Assembly: GCF_024198215.1 (NCBI RefSeq)
Contig: NZ_JAKCFA010000008.1
Coordinates: forward strand, 416,369-480,368
Reading direction: 5' to 3'
DNA from: Myxococcus qinghaiensis
GTDB lineage: Bacteria; Myxococcota; Myxococcia; Myxococcales; Myxococcaceae
Length of the DNA stretch: 64,000 nt
Under the pieces are notes generated by a model. That model had not been told where the DNA came from and did no database searches. It saw nothing but the letters and a program-made list of their open reading frames with translations. The position numbers were made by a program, and so were the translations under genes. Positions 46,170 to 57,834 of the stretch are shown here, piece after piece (position 1 is the first letter of the stretch; each line of letters begins with the position of its first letter).

Positions 46170-48744
46170 GTCGCCCTCGCTGCGAGCCCAGCTCCAGGCG
46201 AAGAGAAAGGCGCTCCACCAAGCCCCGACACCGACGCCCCCCGAGAGCCCGCGACGAGGGAGGAAGCGAGCGAAGCCACGCGAGCCGGCGCCCTCCACGA
46301 AAGCGTCGAGCGCCCCGCCGATGGAGCGACTCCGGGGCTGGTTCGCCTCGAAGGGCTGGACGCCCTACGCCTTCCAGGAGGAGGCCTGGGCCGCGTATGC
46401 GCGCGGGGACAGCGGGCTCATCCATGTCCCCACGGGCGCGGGGAAGACCTACGCCGCCTATCTCGCGCCGCTGGCGGAGGTGGCCGAGCACGGTGAGAAG
46501 GGCCTCCAGATTCTCTACGTGACGCCCCTGCGCGCGGTGTCGCGTGACGTGGAGCAGGCCCTTCGCGAGCCGCTGAACGTGCTCGACACGGACCTCGACG
46601 TGGAGAGCCGCACCGGAGACACCTCGTCGTCGGTGCGCCAGCGACAACGACAGCGACTCCCCGAGGTGCTCATCACCACGCCCGAGTCGCTCTCCGTCCT
46701 GCTCTCGAACGAGCGCGCACCGGAGCTGTTCTCCTCACTGCGCGCCGTCATCGTCGACGAGTGGCACGAGCTGCTCGGCTCCAAGCGAGGCACACAGACG
46801 GAGCTCGCCCTGGCCCGCTTGCGAGGCTTCTCACCACGCCTGCGCACCTGGGCCCTGTCCGCCACACTCGCCAACCTGGAGGAGGCCGCGCGACACGGGG
46901 TCGGCACCGGCCCGCGCCCCACCCTCATCAGCGCGGACCTGGAGCGTCCGGTGGAGGTGGAGACGTTGTTGCCGGACCAGGTGGACACGTTTCCGTGGGC
47001 GGGGCACCTGGGCTTCACCATGCTGGCCCGCGTGGCCGCGCGGCTGGACCCGGCGAAGTCGACGCTCATCTTCACCAACACGCGCTCGCAGGCGGAGCGC
47101 TGGTTCGAGGGCCTGCGCTTCGCGCGTCCGGAGTGGGAACACCTGCTCGCGCTGCACCACGGCTCCATCGACCGCGACGAGCGGGAGCGCGTGGAGCGAG
47201 GACTCAAGGACGGCTCGCTGCGCTTCGTCGTGTGCACCTCGTCGCTGGACCTGGGCGTGGACTTCGGCCCCGTGGAGCGCGTGGTGCAGGTGGGCAGTCC
47301 CAAGGGAATCGGCCGGACACTCCAGCGCGCGGGCCGAGGCGCCCACCGCCCCGAGGCCACGTGCAACATCCTCTTCGTCCCCACGCACGCGCTGGAGCTG
47401 GTGGAGATGGCCGCCGCCCGAGACGCGCTCGCGCTCAAGGAGGTCGAGCCGCGCATACCCCCTGGTAAGCCCTTGGACGTGCTGGCCCAGCACCTGGTGA
47501 CGTGCGCGCTTGGAGGAGGCTTCACCCGTGAGGCCCTGCTCGATGAGGTGCGCGGCGCCACGGCCTACGCGGGCCTCACGGACGAGGAGTTCGACTGGAC
47601 GCTCACCCTGGTGCGCGAGGGCGGCCCCACGCTGACGGCCTACCCGGAGTTCCGCCGCGTGGAGGAGCACGAGGGCCGCTTCGTCGTGAAGGACGCGCGC
47701 GTCGCCCGGCTGCACCGGCTCAACATCGGCACCATCACCTCCGATGCGGTGGTGGAGCTGCGCTACTGGAGCGGGGGCAGGCTGGGCAGCGTGGAGGAGT
47801 CCTACGTCAGCCGGCTCCGGCCAGGAGACACCTTCCAGTTCGCCGGCAAGAAGCTGGAGCTCGGCCGGCTCCAGGGGCTCACCGCCTATGTGCGGCCCGT
47901 GAAGACGAAGGTGACGCAGACCCCACGCTGGGGTGGAAGCCGCCTGCCGCTGTCCACGTCCCTGGCCGCCGCCGTGCGCCGCACACTCGACTCCGCGCGC
48001 CACGGCGACGTCACCTCCGACGAGCTCGCCGCCGCGTGGCCCGTCCTCGAAGCCCAGGAGCGCCTGTCGCGAATCCCCTCGGCTGGCGCGCTGCTCGCGG
48101 AGGTGTGCCAGACGCGTGACGGGCACCACCTCTTCCTCTATCCCTTTGAAGGACGACGGGTGCACGAGGGACTCGCGGCCCTGCTCGCCCTGCGCCTGAC
48201 GCGACTCCAGAAGGCCACCTTCAGCGTGTCAGTGAATGACTACGGCCTGGAGCTGCTCAGCCCCGCGCCCTATCCGTTCGAGGAGGCGCTGCGCCCCCAC
48301 CTCTTCACGCGAGAGCACCTGGTGGAGGACGTGCTCAAGAGCGTCAACGTGGGCGAGCTGACGAAGCGCCAGTTCCGGGACATCGCCCGCGTGGCGGGGC
48401 TGGTGCTGCCGGGGCTGCCCGGGGCTCGCAAGTCCACGCGGCAGGTCCAGACGAGCGCCGCCCTCCTCCATGATGTCTTCGCCCGCTATGACCCGGGACA
48501 CCTGCTGCTCACCCAGGCCCGCCGCGAGGTGCTGGAGCAACAGTTCGAGCAGGGCCGCATGGAGCGCGCGCTGGAGCGCATGGAGTCGAGCCCCCTGGAA
48601 TTGCTCCACGTCCGGAGGCCCACGCCGCTGGCCTTCCCGCTCGTTGTCGAGCGCATCAGCGCCAGCCTCTCCAGCGAGTCCCTCCTGGAGCGGGTGGAGC
48701 GCATGAAGGAGCGATGGACGCGCGACGATGCCAGGTCCGCGTAG
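46156..48744 (+). CDS. Lhr-Core DEXH-box DNA helicase, ligase-associated
   Basis: 862 residues. After a basic Pro-rich start (1-60) come Walker A GAGKT (94-98), DEWH (201-204), the helicase C domain (ALHHGSIDRDERERVERGLKDG, TSSLDLGVDFGPV, QRAGRGAHR) and the winged-helix plus C-terminal domain of Lhr-Core proteins. This is a superfamily-2 3'-5' helicase. The length fits Lhr-Core rather than full E. coli Lhr (over 1500). It overlaps ligase upstream by 14 bp and pdeM downstream by 31 bp. Confidence 0.94.
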   Translation: MPARRSPSLRAQLQAKRKALHQAPTPTPPESPRRGRKRAKPREPAPSTKASSAPPMERLRGWFASKGWTPYAFQEEAWAAYARGDSGLIHVPTGAGKTYAAYLAPLAEVAEHGEKGLQILYVTPLRAVSRDVEQALREPLNVLDTDLDVESRTGDTSSSVRQRQRQRLPEVLITTPESLSVLLSNERAPELFSSLRAVIVDEWHELLGSKRGTQTELALARLRGFSPRLRTWALSATLANLEEAARHGVGTGPRPTLISADLERPVEVETLLPDQVDTFPWAGHLGFTMLARVAARLDPAKSTLIFTNTRSQAERWFEGLRFARPEWEHLLALHHGSIDRDERERVERGLKDGSLRFVVCTSSLDLGVDFGPVERVVQVGSPKGIGRTLQRAGRGAHRPEATCNILFVPTHALELVEMAAARDALALKEVEPRIPPGKPLDVLAQHLVTCALGGGFTREALLDEVRGATAYAGLTDEEFDWTLTLVREGGPTLTAYPEFRRVEEHEGRFVVKDARVARLHRLNIGTITSDAVVELRYWSGGRLGSVEESYVSRLRPGDTFQFAGKKLELGRLQGLTAYVRPVKTKVTQTPRWGGSRLPLSTSLAAAVRRTLDSARHGDVTSDELAAAWPVLEAQERLSRIPSAGALLAEVCQTRDGHHLFLYPFEGRRVHEGLAALLALRLTRLQKATFSVSVNDYGLELLSPAPYPFEEALRPHLFTREHLVEDVLKSVNVGELTKRQFRDIARVAGLVLPGLPGARKSTRQVQTSAALLHDVFARYDPGHLLLTQARREVLEQQFEQGRMERALERMESSPLELLHVRRPTPLAFPLVVERISASLSSESLLERVERMKERWTRDDARSA

Positions 48745-49367
48745 GCGGCACCCCACTGGAGCTGCTCCCGGAGCGGGCCCTGCACTGGCCCGAGGCCCGC
48801 ACCCTCGCGGTGGCCGACCTCCATTGGGGCAAGACGGAGAGCTTCCAGCAGCACGGCATCCCCCTGCCGCTCGGCGTATTGGAGGACGACCTGGCTCGCC
48901 TGTCCTCGGCGCTCGCCAGCACGGGGGCCCGTCGGCTGCTGGTCCTGGGCGACCTCGTCCACTCCCGGGAGGGCCTCACCCCCGCGCTCATCAAGAGGCT
49001 CGCGGCCTGGCGCGCTTCCCATGCCGACGTGGAGCTGGTGCTGGTGCGGGGCAATCATGACCTCCGGGCGGGCCCCCTGCCCGAGGAGTGGCGGATGGAC
49101 GTCCACGAGTCCCACCTGGACGAGGGCCCCTTCCGCTTCGCCCACCACCCCACCGCTGCCACAGGCCGCTACGTGTGGGCCGGTCATCTTCACCCCACCG
49201 TGAGGCTGTCGGCTGGCGGGGACCGCCTCCGTCTTCCATGCTTCCACCTTGGGTCCGGGGTGGGCGTGCTCCCGGCCTTCAGCGCCTTCACCGGCGGACT
49301 CGACATGCCGCGCCGACCCGGGGCGCGCGTCTTCGCCATCGCCGGCCCCTCCGTGGTCGAGGTGTAG
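48714..49367 (+). CDS. pdeM: Ligase-associated metallophosphoesterase PdeM
   Basis: 217 residues of the calcineurin-like phosphoesterase fold. Metal ligands: Asp35 and His37 in VADLHWGK, Asp80 in LGDLVHSREG, Asn/His in VRGNHDL, His in AHHP and GHLHP. Members act as metal-dependent phosphodiesterases/endonucleases in the same repair cluster. The start is inside the helicase gene, giving an unusually long overlap of 31 bp. The HNH gene begins one base after its stop. Confidence 0.93.
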   Translation: MDARRCQVRVGGTPLELLPERALHWPEARTLAVADLHWGKTESFQQHGIPLPLGVLEDDLARLSSALASTGARRLLVLGDLVHSREGLTPALIKRLAAWRASHADVELVLVRGNHDLRAGPLPEEWRMDVHESHLDEGPFRFAHHPTAATGRYVWAGHLHPTVRLSAGGDRLRLPCFHLGSGVGVLPAFSAFTGGLDMPRRPGARVFAIAGPSVVEV

Positions 49368-49368
49368 G

Positions 49369-49734
49369 ATGAGCGACTCCAAGCGCCGCAAGATTCTGGG
49401 CATCATCGCCACGGACACCACCTTCGAGCGCACCGAGCATCGGGGGCGCGAGGCCTGGCTGGGCAAGTGCCTGCACTGCAACGCCCATCTGATGGTGGGG
49501 CTGGATGGCGAGCCCATCAGCCGGGCCACCATCGAGCACATCCTCCCGCGAACCGCCGGAGGAACGGACGCGCCGGAGAACCTGGGCCTGGCGTGCGCCC
49601 GCTGCAACCAGGGCAAGGGCAGCCGACATGACCCCCACTATCATCGTGACTCACGGGTCCGGGAGCTGGTGGAGAAGCTGCTCGCCCGCCGCAAGCAGCG
49701 CTGGCGGGAGCCGGCCGGCGCGGACTCCGAGTAA
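49369..49734 (+). CDS. HNH endonuclease
   Basis: 121 residues. Two CxxC pairs (Cys34/37 and Cys76/79) hold the zinc of this HNH class. His57 in ATIEHILPR is the catalytic His; Asn71 in PENLGLAC and Asn80 after the second CxxC complete the motif. A Lys/Arg-rich helix (VEKLLARRKQRW) ends the chain. ATG 49369 lies one base after the pdeM stop, so it is very probably co-transcribed. It should nick or cut DNA; the target is unknown. Confidence 0.88.
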   Translation: MSDSKRRKILGIIATDTTFERTEHRGREAWLGKCLHCNAHLMVGLDGEPISRATIEHILPRTAGGTDAPENLGLACARCNQGKGSRHDPHYHRDSRVRELVEKLLARRKQRWREPAGADSE

Positions 49735-50229
49735 CAGCGTCTCAAGCCCGAGCCGACGACATGTCTCTGTCGGGCGAGAAACCCGCGCGCCGGTCTGCCC
49801 ATACCTTGTGTGAGCATCACACCGAGACACCCCAGCACGGTTGATGATCCGCCTCTGACGGGCTCGGGCTCAACGTCACTTCCTCCCGCCAGAAGAGAGA
49901 TTCATCACCTCCGGACCGCGATTTCCCGCCTCCGCGCGAGGAAGTGGTATCCCACGGCTCCACAACATTCAGAATGGTTGACACTGCCGTGTCGATGGTC
50001 GATGGTCCCGCGCCGCGTTGGGTTGGGACAGGAGGAGGGACCCGCCCGCGGCAACATCCATAGAGGTTTCGTTGGACGTGACTGCTTCGCCTTCCGCGCG
50101 CCAGGAGCCGCCCCCCCGCCCCGCCGGGGCCGGGATCGCTCCGCCGCTCCTCGCGTTCAGCCGCCTTCTCGCCTCTTCCTCCTCTCCTGTCACCGCAGTT
50201 GTCGAAGCCCCCTTGCCCATGGTCCTGGT
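49735..50229. other. Intergenic region before the respiratory operon (495 bp)
   Basis: No gene seen. It is less GC-rich than its surroundings. It holds the promoter candidate at 49978-50006 and a perfect 10-bp inverted repeat AGCCCGAGCC (49745-49754) and GGCTCGGGCT (49861-49870), 106 bases apart. GATGGTC occurs twice in tandem at 49994-50007. A run of eight Cs lies near 50110. The long leader implied (about 215 nt) could carry regulation, but I see no known riboswitch. Confidence 0.5.
49978..50006 (+). promoter_or_regulatory. Candidate sigma-70 promoter for the act-cox operon
   Basis: A perfect -35 TTGACA (49978-49983), a 17-base spacer and GATGGT as a weak -10 (three of six matches). It is the best promoter-like match in the gap. 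The -10 overlaps the tandem GATGGTC repeat. Confidence 0.5.
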
Positions 50230-50892
50230 ATGAGCGGCCCTCTGTTTCCACGCTGGACGAACACGGTGTCTCGGCTGTCCGCCGCGGCGCTTCTTGCCGT
50301 GCCCGCCATCGGTATCGGCGGCCTCATGGCTTACGTACGGTCTCCGTACGTCACGAACCAGCAGATGCCCATCGAGCAGCCCATCGAATTCGACCACCGC
50401 CACCATGCGGGGGACGAGAAGATCGACTGCCAGTACTGCCACTGGAGTGTGGACAAGGCGCCCTCCGCGGGCATCCCTTCCACCACCGTGTGCATGTCCT
50501 GCCACGCCCAGGTGTGGAACAAGAGCCCGTACCTCACCGAGGTGCGCAAGGCCTTCTTCGCCGACTCGCCCATCCAGTGGGTCCGCGTCCACAACCTGCC
50601 GGACTTCGTCTACTTCAACCACGCCATCCACGTGAACAAGGGCGTGGGCTGCGCCAGCTGCCACGGTCGCATCGACCAGATGGCCGCGGTGGAGCAGTTC
50701 GCCCCGCTGACCATGGCGTGGTGTCTGGAGTGTCACCGCAATCCCGAGCCGCATCTGCGGCCGTCGGAGTTCATCACGTCGATGACGTGGACTCCGCCGT
50801 CGGACAAGGCCGAGGCCATCGCGCTCGGCGAGAAGCTGAAGGCTGAGTACGACGTCCACTCGCGCACGAGCTGCTCCACATGCCACCGATGA
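50230..50892 (+). CDS. actA: Alternative complex III subunit A, pentaheme cytochrome c
   Basis: 220 residues. One N-terminal membrane anchor (about 14-34) is followed by five CxxCH heme c sites: residues 67-71, 88-92, 141-145, 165-169 and 215-219. This is the ActA layout: a periplasmic heme wire taking electrons from the Fe-S subunit towards ActE or the oxidase. ATG 50230 begins MSGPLFPRW. It is the first gene of the act operon. Confidence 0.93.
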   Translation: MSGPLFPRWTNTVSRLSAAALLAVPAIGIGGLMAYVRSPYVTNQQMPIEQPIEFDHRHHAGDEKIDCQYCHWSVDKAPSAGIPSTTVCMSCHAQVWNKSPYLTEVRKAFFADSPIQWVRVHNLPDFVYFNHAIHVNKGVGCASCHGRIDQMAAVEQFAPLTMAWCLECHRNPEPHLRPSEFITSMTWTPPSDKAEAIALGEKLKAEYDVHSRTSCSTCHR

Positions 50893-53800
50893 ACACGAAG
50901 CGCGACGGCGCCCCGTCGCAGGAATCCTCTTCCTTCGCGCTCCCGGTCGTCTCGGACCGGCCCGCCGCGGTGCCTGACGCCGTCGGTGAGGCACTGGAGC
51001 ACGCCGCCGCGAACGCCAACTCCGCCGAGCACGGCTATGGCCAGTCGTACTGGCGCAGCTTGGAGGAGAAGCTGGGCACCTCCGAGTACATGGAGGAGTC
51101 CCGCCCGGAGTTCCCCGTGGGCGCGGACCTGCCCCCCACCGGCTTCGTGCGCCGCGAGTTCATGCAGCTGCTCGGCGCCTCGCTGGCCCTGGCCGGCGCC
51201 ACGGCCTGCAGCACCCGTCCCCAGGACGAGAAGCTGCTGCCGTACACGAAGACGCCGCCGGAAGTGACGCCCGGCAACCCCCTGCACTACGCGTCCGCGA
51301 TGACGCTGTCCGGCCACACCTCCGGCCTGCTCATCACCGCCCGCGAGGGTCGCCCCGTGAAGGTCGAGGGCAACCCGGACCACCCGGTCAACCAGGGCGC
51401 CGCCTGCACCTTCGAGCAGGCGTGGCTGCTGTCGCTCTATGACCCGAGCCGCGCGCGCGTGCTGCGCCAGGGCAAGACGCCCCGCGCCCAGCGCGTGTTC
51501 AATGAAACCATCGCGTCCCTGGTCGGCAAGTCCGCCGCGGAGAACGGTGGCTCGCGCGTGCGCTTCCTCACGGAGGCGGTGGGTTCGCCGCTGACGAGCG
51601 ACCTGCGCAACCGCATCATCAAGAAGCTGCCCAACGCGCGCTTCCACAGCGCGTCCTCCAACCAGGACACGCAGGCGGACACGCTGCGCACCCTGTTCGG
51701 CGGGCAGCACGTGGCCGCGCTGTACGACTTCTCCCAGGCGGACATCGTCCTGTCGCTGGACGCGGACTTCCTGGAGAGCTGCCCGGGCAACCTGCGCCAC
51801 ATCCGCGAGTTCGCGGACCGTCGCGACCCGCGCAAGGGCAAGCTCAACCGCCTGTACATGGCGGAGGCCCGCTTCTCCATCACCGGCGGCATGGCGGACC
51901 ACCGCCTGCGCCTGAAGTCGCAGGAGGTCCTCGGCCTCGCCGCCGCGGTGGCCCAGGCCATCGGTGGCACCGCCGCGTCCCTGGCCGGCGCCGCCGCCGC
52001 CAAGTCGCCGCTGCGCGGTGAGCTGGGCAACTGGGTGCAGGCGGTCTCCGCCGACCTGCGCGCCGCCGGCCCCGGCCGGTCCCTGGTCATCGCGGGTGAG
52101 CGTCAGCCGGCCGCGGTCCACGCGCTGGCCCACGCCATCAACAACGCGCTCGGCAACGGCGACAAGACGGTCCGCTACATCCAGGCCCCCATCGCCGAGG
52201 CGACGGGCATGTCGCAGGTCCGCGCCCTGGTGGAGGACATCGAGGCCGGCCGCGTCGACACGCTGGTCATCACCGCCTACAACCCCGTCTTCACGCTGCC
52301 GGACGACGTGGGCCTGGGCAAGGTGCTGAGCAAGGACCACCCCGCCCGCGCCAAGCTCAACGTCCTCTACACGTCGCTCTACGAGGACGAGACCAGCGCG
52401 CACGTCGACTGGTTCATCCCCGCGGCGCACCCGCTGGAGACGTGGGGCGACGGCCGCTCGGTGGAGGGCACCGTCTCCATCGCCCAGCCGCTCATCCAGC
52501 CGCTCTTCAACGGCATGCCGGAGTCGGAGCTGTTCGCGCTGTTCCTGGACGAGCCCTTCCGCCCCTCCTACCAGCTCCTGCGCGACTACTGGCGCGGCCA
52601 GACGGCCAACCCGGCCGACTTCGAGGCCCGCTGGGAGTCCTGGGTGGCCCAGGGCTTCATCGAGAACACCGCGTCCAACCCCGTCGCGGGCTCGCCGGAC
52701 TTCGGCGCCGCCGCCTCGCTGGTCTCGGGCTACACGCCCCCGGCCTCGGGTGACCTGGAGCTGAACTTCGTCAACGACTACAAGGTCTACGACGGCCGCT
52801 TCGCCAACAACTCCTGGCTCCAGGAGCTGCCCGAGCCCATCACCAAGATGGTCTGGGACAACGCCGCCCTGCTGGGTCCGGACACGGCGAAGGCGCTGAA
52901 CTTGGCCCCCGGCGACATGGCGGAGCTGAGCTACAACGGCCAGAAGCTGACGGTGCCGGTGTGGATTGTCCCCGGCCACGCGGACAACACGGTGACCATT
53001 GCCCTGGGCTACGGCCGCAATGGTCTGCACGAGCAGGTCGCCAAGGGCGTGGGCTTCAACGTCAACCCCATCCGCACCAGCAAGAACCCCTGGTTCGACG
53101 GCGGCGCCACGCTCACCAAGGTGCGCGGCAGCTACAAGTTCAGCCTGACCCAGACGCACTGGCGCATGGAGAACCGTCCCCTCGCGCTGGACATGCCCAT
53201 CTCCGAGCTGGAGCACCCCTCCAAGGAGACGGAGCACACGCTGCACCGCGTGAAGGGCGAGCTCAAGCAGGGCATCCAGGACAACCTCGTCGATTTCGAC
53301 TACTCCAAGGGCTACAAGTGGGGCATGGCCATCGACCTGTCCCGCTGCACGGGCTGCAGCGCGTGCGTGGTGGCCTGCCAGGCGGAGAACAACATCCCCG
53401 TCGTGGGCAAGGAGCAGGTGGGCCGCAGCCGTGAGATGAACTGGCTGCGCATCGACCGGTACTTCGAGGGTCCGGAGAACGACCCGAAGATGGTCATGCA
53501 GCCCGTGATGTGCGTGCACTGCGAGAAGGCCCCCTGCGAGTACGTGTGCCCGGTGAACGCCACCGTGCACTCGGACGAGGGCCTGAACGACATGGTGTAC
53601 AACCGCTGCGTCGGCACGCGGTACTGCTCCAACAACTGCCCGTACAAGGTCCGCCGCTTCAACTACCTGCACTACACTGCGGGGAAGACGGCCACCGAGA
53701 AGATGCTGATGAACCCGGATGTCACGGTGCGCAACCGCGGCGTCATGGAGAAGTGCACGTACTGCGTGCAGCGCATCGAGCGCGCCCGCATCGACGCGCG

Positions 53801-54053
53801 CGTCCAGAAGCACCTCATCAAGGAAGCGGACCTCAAGACGGCGTGCCAGCAGACGTGCGCCGCGCAGGCCATCGTCTTCGGCTCGCTCAATGACGAGAAC
53901 CAGCTCGTCAGCCAGCTCTCCGAGGACGTGCGCGCCTACAAGCTCCTGCACGAGCTGGGCACCCGTCCGCGCACCTCGCACCTCATCCGCGTGCGCAACC
54001 CGAATTCCGCCCTCGAGCCGGCCAAGGCCGCGACGAACGAAGGGAGCCACTAA
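50889..54053 (+). CDS. actB: Alternative complex III subunit B, molybdopterin-like/iron-sulfur protein
   Basis: About 1054 residues, a fusion of a molybdopterin-oxidoreductase-like domain (without an obvious cofactor site) and an Fe-S ferredoxin domain. Near residue 88 a Tat motif [10 protein letters not shown] leads to AGATAC, so Tat export and possible lipidation at that Cys. The last third has four Cys clusters ([39 protein letters not shown]) for 4Fe-4S/3Fe-4S centres. These pass electrons from the quinol site to ActA. ATG 50889 overlaps the actA stop (ATGA); ATG 50880 is also possible. Confidence 0.93.
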   Translation: MNTKRDGAPSQESSSFALPVVSDRPAAVPDAVGEALEHAAANANSAEHGYGQSYWRSLEEKLGTSEYMEESRPEFPVGADLPPTGFVRREFMQLLGASLALAGATACSTRPQDEKLLPYTKTPPEVTPGNPLHYASAMTLSGHTSGLLITAREGRPVKVEGNPDHPVNQGAACTFEQAWLLSLYDPSRARVLRQGKTPRAQRVFNETIASLVGKSAAENGGSRVRFLTEAVGSPLTSDLRNRIIKKLPNARFHSASSNQDTQADTLRTLFGGQHVAALYDFSQADIVLSLDADFLESCPGNLRHIREFADRRDPRKGKLNRLYMAEARFSITGGMADHRLRLKSQEVLGLAAAVAQAIGGTAASLAGAAAAKSPLRGELGNWVQAVSADLRAAGPGRSLVIAGERQPAAVHALAHAINNALGNGDKTVRYIQAPIAEATGMSQVRALVEDIEAGRVDTLVITAYNPVFTLPDDVGLGKVLSKDHPARAKLNVLYTSLYEDETSAHVDWFIPAAHPLETWGDGRSVEGTVSIAQPLIQPLFNGMPESELFALFLDEPFRPSYQLLRDYWRGQTANPADFEARWESWVAQGFIENTASNPVAGSPDFGAAASLVSGYTPPASGDLELNFVNDYKVYDGRFANNSWLQELPEPITKMVWDNAALLGPDTAKALNLAPGDMAELSYNGQKLTVPVWIVPGHADNTVTIALGYGRNGLHEQVAKGVGFNVNPIRTSKNPWFDGGATLTKVRGSYKFSLTQTHWRMENRPLALDMPISELEHPSKETEHTLHRVKGELKQGIQDNLVDFDYSKGYKWGMAIDLSRCTGCSACVVACQAENNIPVVGKEQVGRSREMNWLRIDRYFEGPENDPKMVMQPVMCVHCEKAPCEYVCPVNATVHSDEGLNDMVYNRCVGTRYCSNNCPYKVRRFNYLHYTAGKTATEKMLMNPDVTVRNRGVMEKCTYCVQRIERARIDARVQKHLIKEADLKTACQQTCAAQAIVFGSLNDENQLVSQLSEDVRAYKLLHELGTRPRTSHLIRVRNPNSALEPAKAATNEGSH

Positions 54054-54055
54054 TC

Positions 54056-55459
<1,404 letters not shown>

Positions 55460-55463
55460 AGTC

Positions 55464-56009
55464 ATGGAAGCCACTGTCCTCGATTCCTGGGTGCTGGCCG
55501 AGTTCGAGACGCCAGATGTCCTCGTGGATGCCACCCGCCAGATGCGGGAGAAGGGCTTCCAGGGGATGGACACCTACTCTCCGTACCCGCTGCACGGCGG
55601 CTCGGAGGCCCTGGGCCTGCCCCCCTCCAAGGTCCCCTTCATCGCGCTGTGCGGCGGCCTCACCGGCCTGACCACGGCGCTCGCCATGCAGACCTGGATG
55701 AACACGTACGACTACCCGCTGAACATCGGTGGTCGTCCGCTGTTGTCCCTGCCGGCGTGGGTGCCGATCACGTTCGAGCTGAGCGTGCTGTTCGCCGCGT
55801 TCGGCATCTTCTTCGGCCTGTTGGGACTGAGCCGGCTGCCGCAGCCGTACCACCCCGTCTTCGAGTCGGAAGCCTTCCGCACCGCGTCCACGCACGGCTA
55901 CTGGCTGAGCGTGCCGCATGCGACGGGCCAGGACGCGGCGGCCGTCATTGACCAGCTCAAGGCCCTGGGTGCCACCCAGGTGACCGTCGTCACGGGAGAG
56001 AAGGAATGA
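55464..56009 (+). CDS. actD: Alternative complex III subunit D (DUF3341)
   Basis: 181 residues, a small membrane subunit with two helices (about 60-80 and 100-122) and soluble ends. The N-terminal WVLAEFETPDVLVDATRQMREKGF and the GGLTGL...QTWMNTYDYPLNIGGRPLLSLPAWVP region are the DUF3341 signature. It packs against the NrfD-like subunits in known complexes. Its stop overlaps actE (ATGA). Confidence 0.93.
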   Translation: MEATVLDSWVLAEFETPDVLVDATRQMREKGFQGMDTYSPYPLHGGSEALGLPPSKVPFIALCGGLTGLTTALAMQTWMNTYDYPLNIGGRPLLSLPAWVPITFELSVLFAAFGIFFGLLGLSRLPQPYHPVFESEAFRTASTHGYWLSVPHATGQDAAAVIDQLKALGATQVTVVTGEKE

Positions 56010-56599
56010 GGTGGCTCATCCCCGCCGCCGGACTCGTCGCCCTGTCGGGCTGCGACGTCCCCTCGGAGTTCCTCCAGCGCATGGAGCACCAGGCCAAGTA
56101 CGAGTACTACGAGGCCTCTGACTTCTGGGCGGACGGCCGTGCCATGCGCACGCCCCCGGCTGGAACGGTGCCCCGCGAGCGCTTCGCCAGCATGCCGGAG
56201 CTCAAGGACCCCACCGCCCGGCAGACGGCCCTCAGCGGCCGCGCCAACGGCCAGCCCGTGGCCACCATCCCCGTGACGGTGGACCAGACGCTGCTGACCC
56301 TGGGTCAGAAGAAGTACAACATCGTCTGTTCGCAGTGCCACGGCGTGCTCGGCGACGGCAACAGCGTGGTGGCGGAGAACATGGCCCTGCGCCTGCCGCC
56401 GTCCCTGCTGGAGCTGGAGAGCAAGGCCGCGGGCCACTTCTACACGGCCATCAACGAGGGCTACGGCGTGATGCCGTCCTTCTCCGGTGAGCTGGACGTG
56501 CGTGAGCGCTGGGCCGTGGTCGCCTACGTCCGCGCCCTCCAGGAAGCTCGCAACACCCGTACGGGCGGACAGCAGCCCGTCCCGCAGGAGAACCGATGA
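56006..56599 (+). CDS. actE: Alternative complex III subunit E, monoheme cytochrome c lipoprotein
   Basis: 197 residues. A lipobox LSGC (Cys16) marks it as a lipoprotein. One heme c site CSQCH (108-112) with Met156 in GYGVMPSF as the likely sixth ligand. Two CxxCH-free extensions surround a standard class I cytochrome fold. It takes electrons from ActA to the oxidase or soluble carriers. Overlaps actD and actF by 4 bp each. Confidence 0.93.
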   Translation: MRWLIPAAGLVALSGCDVPSEFLQRMEHQAKYEYYEASDFWADGRAMRTPPAGTVPRERFASMPELKDPTARQTALSGRANGQPVATIPVTVDQTLLTLGQKKYNIVCSQCHGVLGDGNSVVAENMALRLPPSLLELESKAAGHFYTAINEGYGVMPSFSGELDVRERWAVVAYVRALQEARNTRTGGQQPVPQENR

Positions 56600-57834
56600 C
56601 CCCCGCAGCCGAAGCCCCAGCTCACCTCGAGCGCTACACCGGCACGCCGAAGCTGATGATTCCAGCGTTCGGCGCGGGCGCCCTGGGCATCCTGGCCACC
56701 CTGGCCATCTTCTTCCTCACCGACGCCAAGGGCGCGGCCGCCCACAGCTACCTGCTCGCCTTCGCCTATTGGGTGGGCATCAGCGTGGCCTTCACCATCA
56801 TGGTGGCCATCTTCCACACGGCGAAGGCCAAGTGGCTCATCGTCCTGCGCCGCACGATGGAGACGGGCGCGTCCGTCATCCCCATCTTCCTGCTGCTCAT
56901 CATCCCCGTGATTCTGATGGCGGGGTATCTGTACCCCTGGTGGCCGGGCTCGCCGCTGCGCGCCGGCATCACCGGCCTGGAGTCCGAGCACCTGGCGCAC
57001 AAGGAGCACGGCTACCTGAACTGGCCGTTCACGCTCTTCCGCCACGTCATCTACTTCTCGGTGTGGATCTTCGCCGCCTGGAAGCTGCGCGGGCTGAGCC
57101 TGAAGCAGGACACCGAAGGCGGGCTGGACCTCACGGTGCGCATGCGCCGCTTCGCCCCTGGCATCCTGCCCTTCCTGGCGCTGACCATCACCTTCGCGTC
57201 CTTCGACTGGCTGATGAGCCTCACGCCGCTGTGGCAGTCCACGATGTTCGGCGTCTACTACTTCGCGGGCAGCTTCCTGTCGGCCTTCTGCGTCCTCACC
57301 ATCGTCACCACGATGGCCCGGGGCAAGGACCTCTACGGCAACGTGGTGACGACGGCCCACTTCCACAACCTGGGCAAGCTGATGCTGGCCTTCACGGCGT
57401 TCTGGGCCTACATCGCCTTCTCCCAGTTCATGCTGGTGTGGATCGCCAACATCCCGGAAGAGGCGCCCTGGTACGGCCTGCGCATCTTCGGCGCGTGGAA
57501 GCCGATGTCCATCGCCCTGTTCTTCGGCCACTTCGTGCTGCCGTTCTTCGTGCTGCTGTCACGGAATCTGAAGCTGCAGCCCCGCCGGCTGTCGGTGGTC
57601 GCCGTCTACCTGCTGGTCATCCACGCGGTGGACATGTACTGGCTCATCTGGCCGGCGCTGACGGGCAACAAGGGTCCGAGCTTCGACCCCCTGTCGCTCA
57701 TCTCGCTCGTCGCCGCCTTCGTGGGCGTGGGTGGCATCGCGGTGGGCTTCGCGCTCAAGAACGCGCGCGGCAACTACACGATGCCGGTGAAGGACCCGTA
57801 CATCGCGGAGTCCCTGAGGTACGTGCAGCCATGA
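56596..57834 (+). CDS. actF: Alternative complex III subunit F, quinol:cytochrome c oxidoreductase membrane subunit
   Basis: 412 residues with about ten helices; a second NrfD-like membrane subunit, paralogous to ActC. Characteristic segments include FPFTLFRH-like WPFTLFRHVIYFSVWIFAAWKLR, TFASFDWLMSL and a YFAGSFLSAFC helix. It forms the proton-translocating half in models of the complex. Overlaps the small membrane gene after it by 4 bp. Confidence 0.92.
   Translation: MTPAAEAPAHLERYTGTPKLMIPAFGAGALGILATLAIFFLTDAKGAAAHSYLLAFAYWVGISVAFTIMVAIFHTAKAKWLIVLRRTMETGASVIPIFLLLIIPVILMAGYLYPWWPGSPLRAGITGLESEHLAHKEHGYLNWPFTLFRHVIYFSVWIFAAWKLRGLSLKQDTEGGLDLTVRMRRFAPGILPFLALTITFASFDWLMSLTPLWQSTMFGVYYFAGSFLSAFCVLTIVTTMARGKDLYGNVVTTAHFHNLGKLMLAFTAFWAYIAFSQFMLVWIANIPEEAPWYGLRIFGAWKPMSIALFFGHFVLPFFVLLSRNLKLQPRRLSVVAVYLLVIHAVDMYWLIWPALTGNKGPSFDPLSLISLVAAFVGVGGIAVGFALKNARGNYTMPVKDPYIAESLRYVQP

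Noticed and set aside
49745..49870. 10-bp inverted repeat with a 106-base gap upstream of the respiratory operon
   Set aside because: Distance and GC content make a chance match likely; no gene or known operator sits in the loop.
50110..50117. Poly-C run in the leader region of the act operon as a phase-variation tract
   Set aside because: It is not inside a coding region and is short for slippage control.
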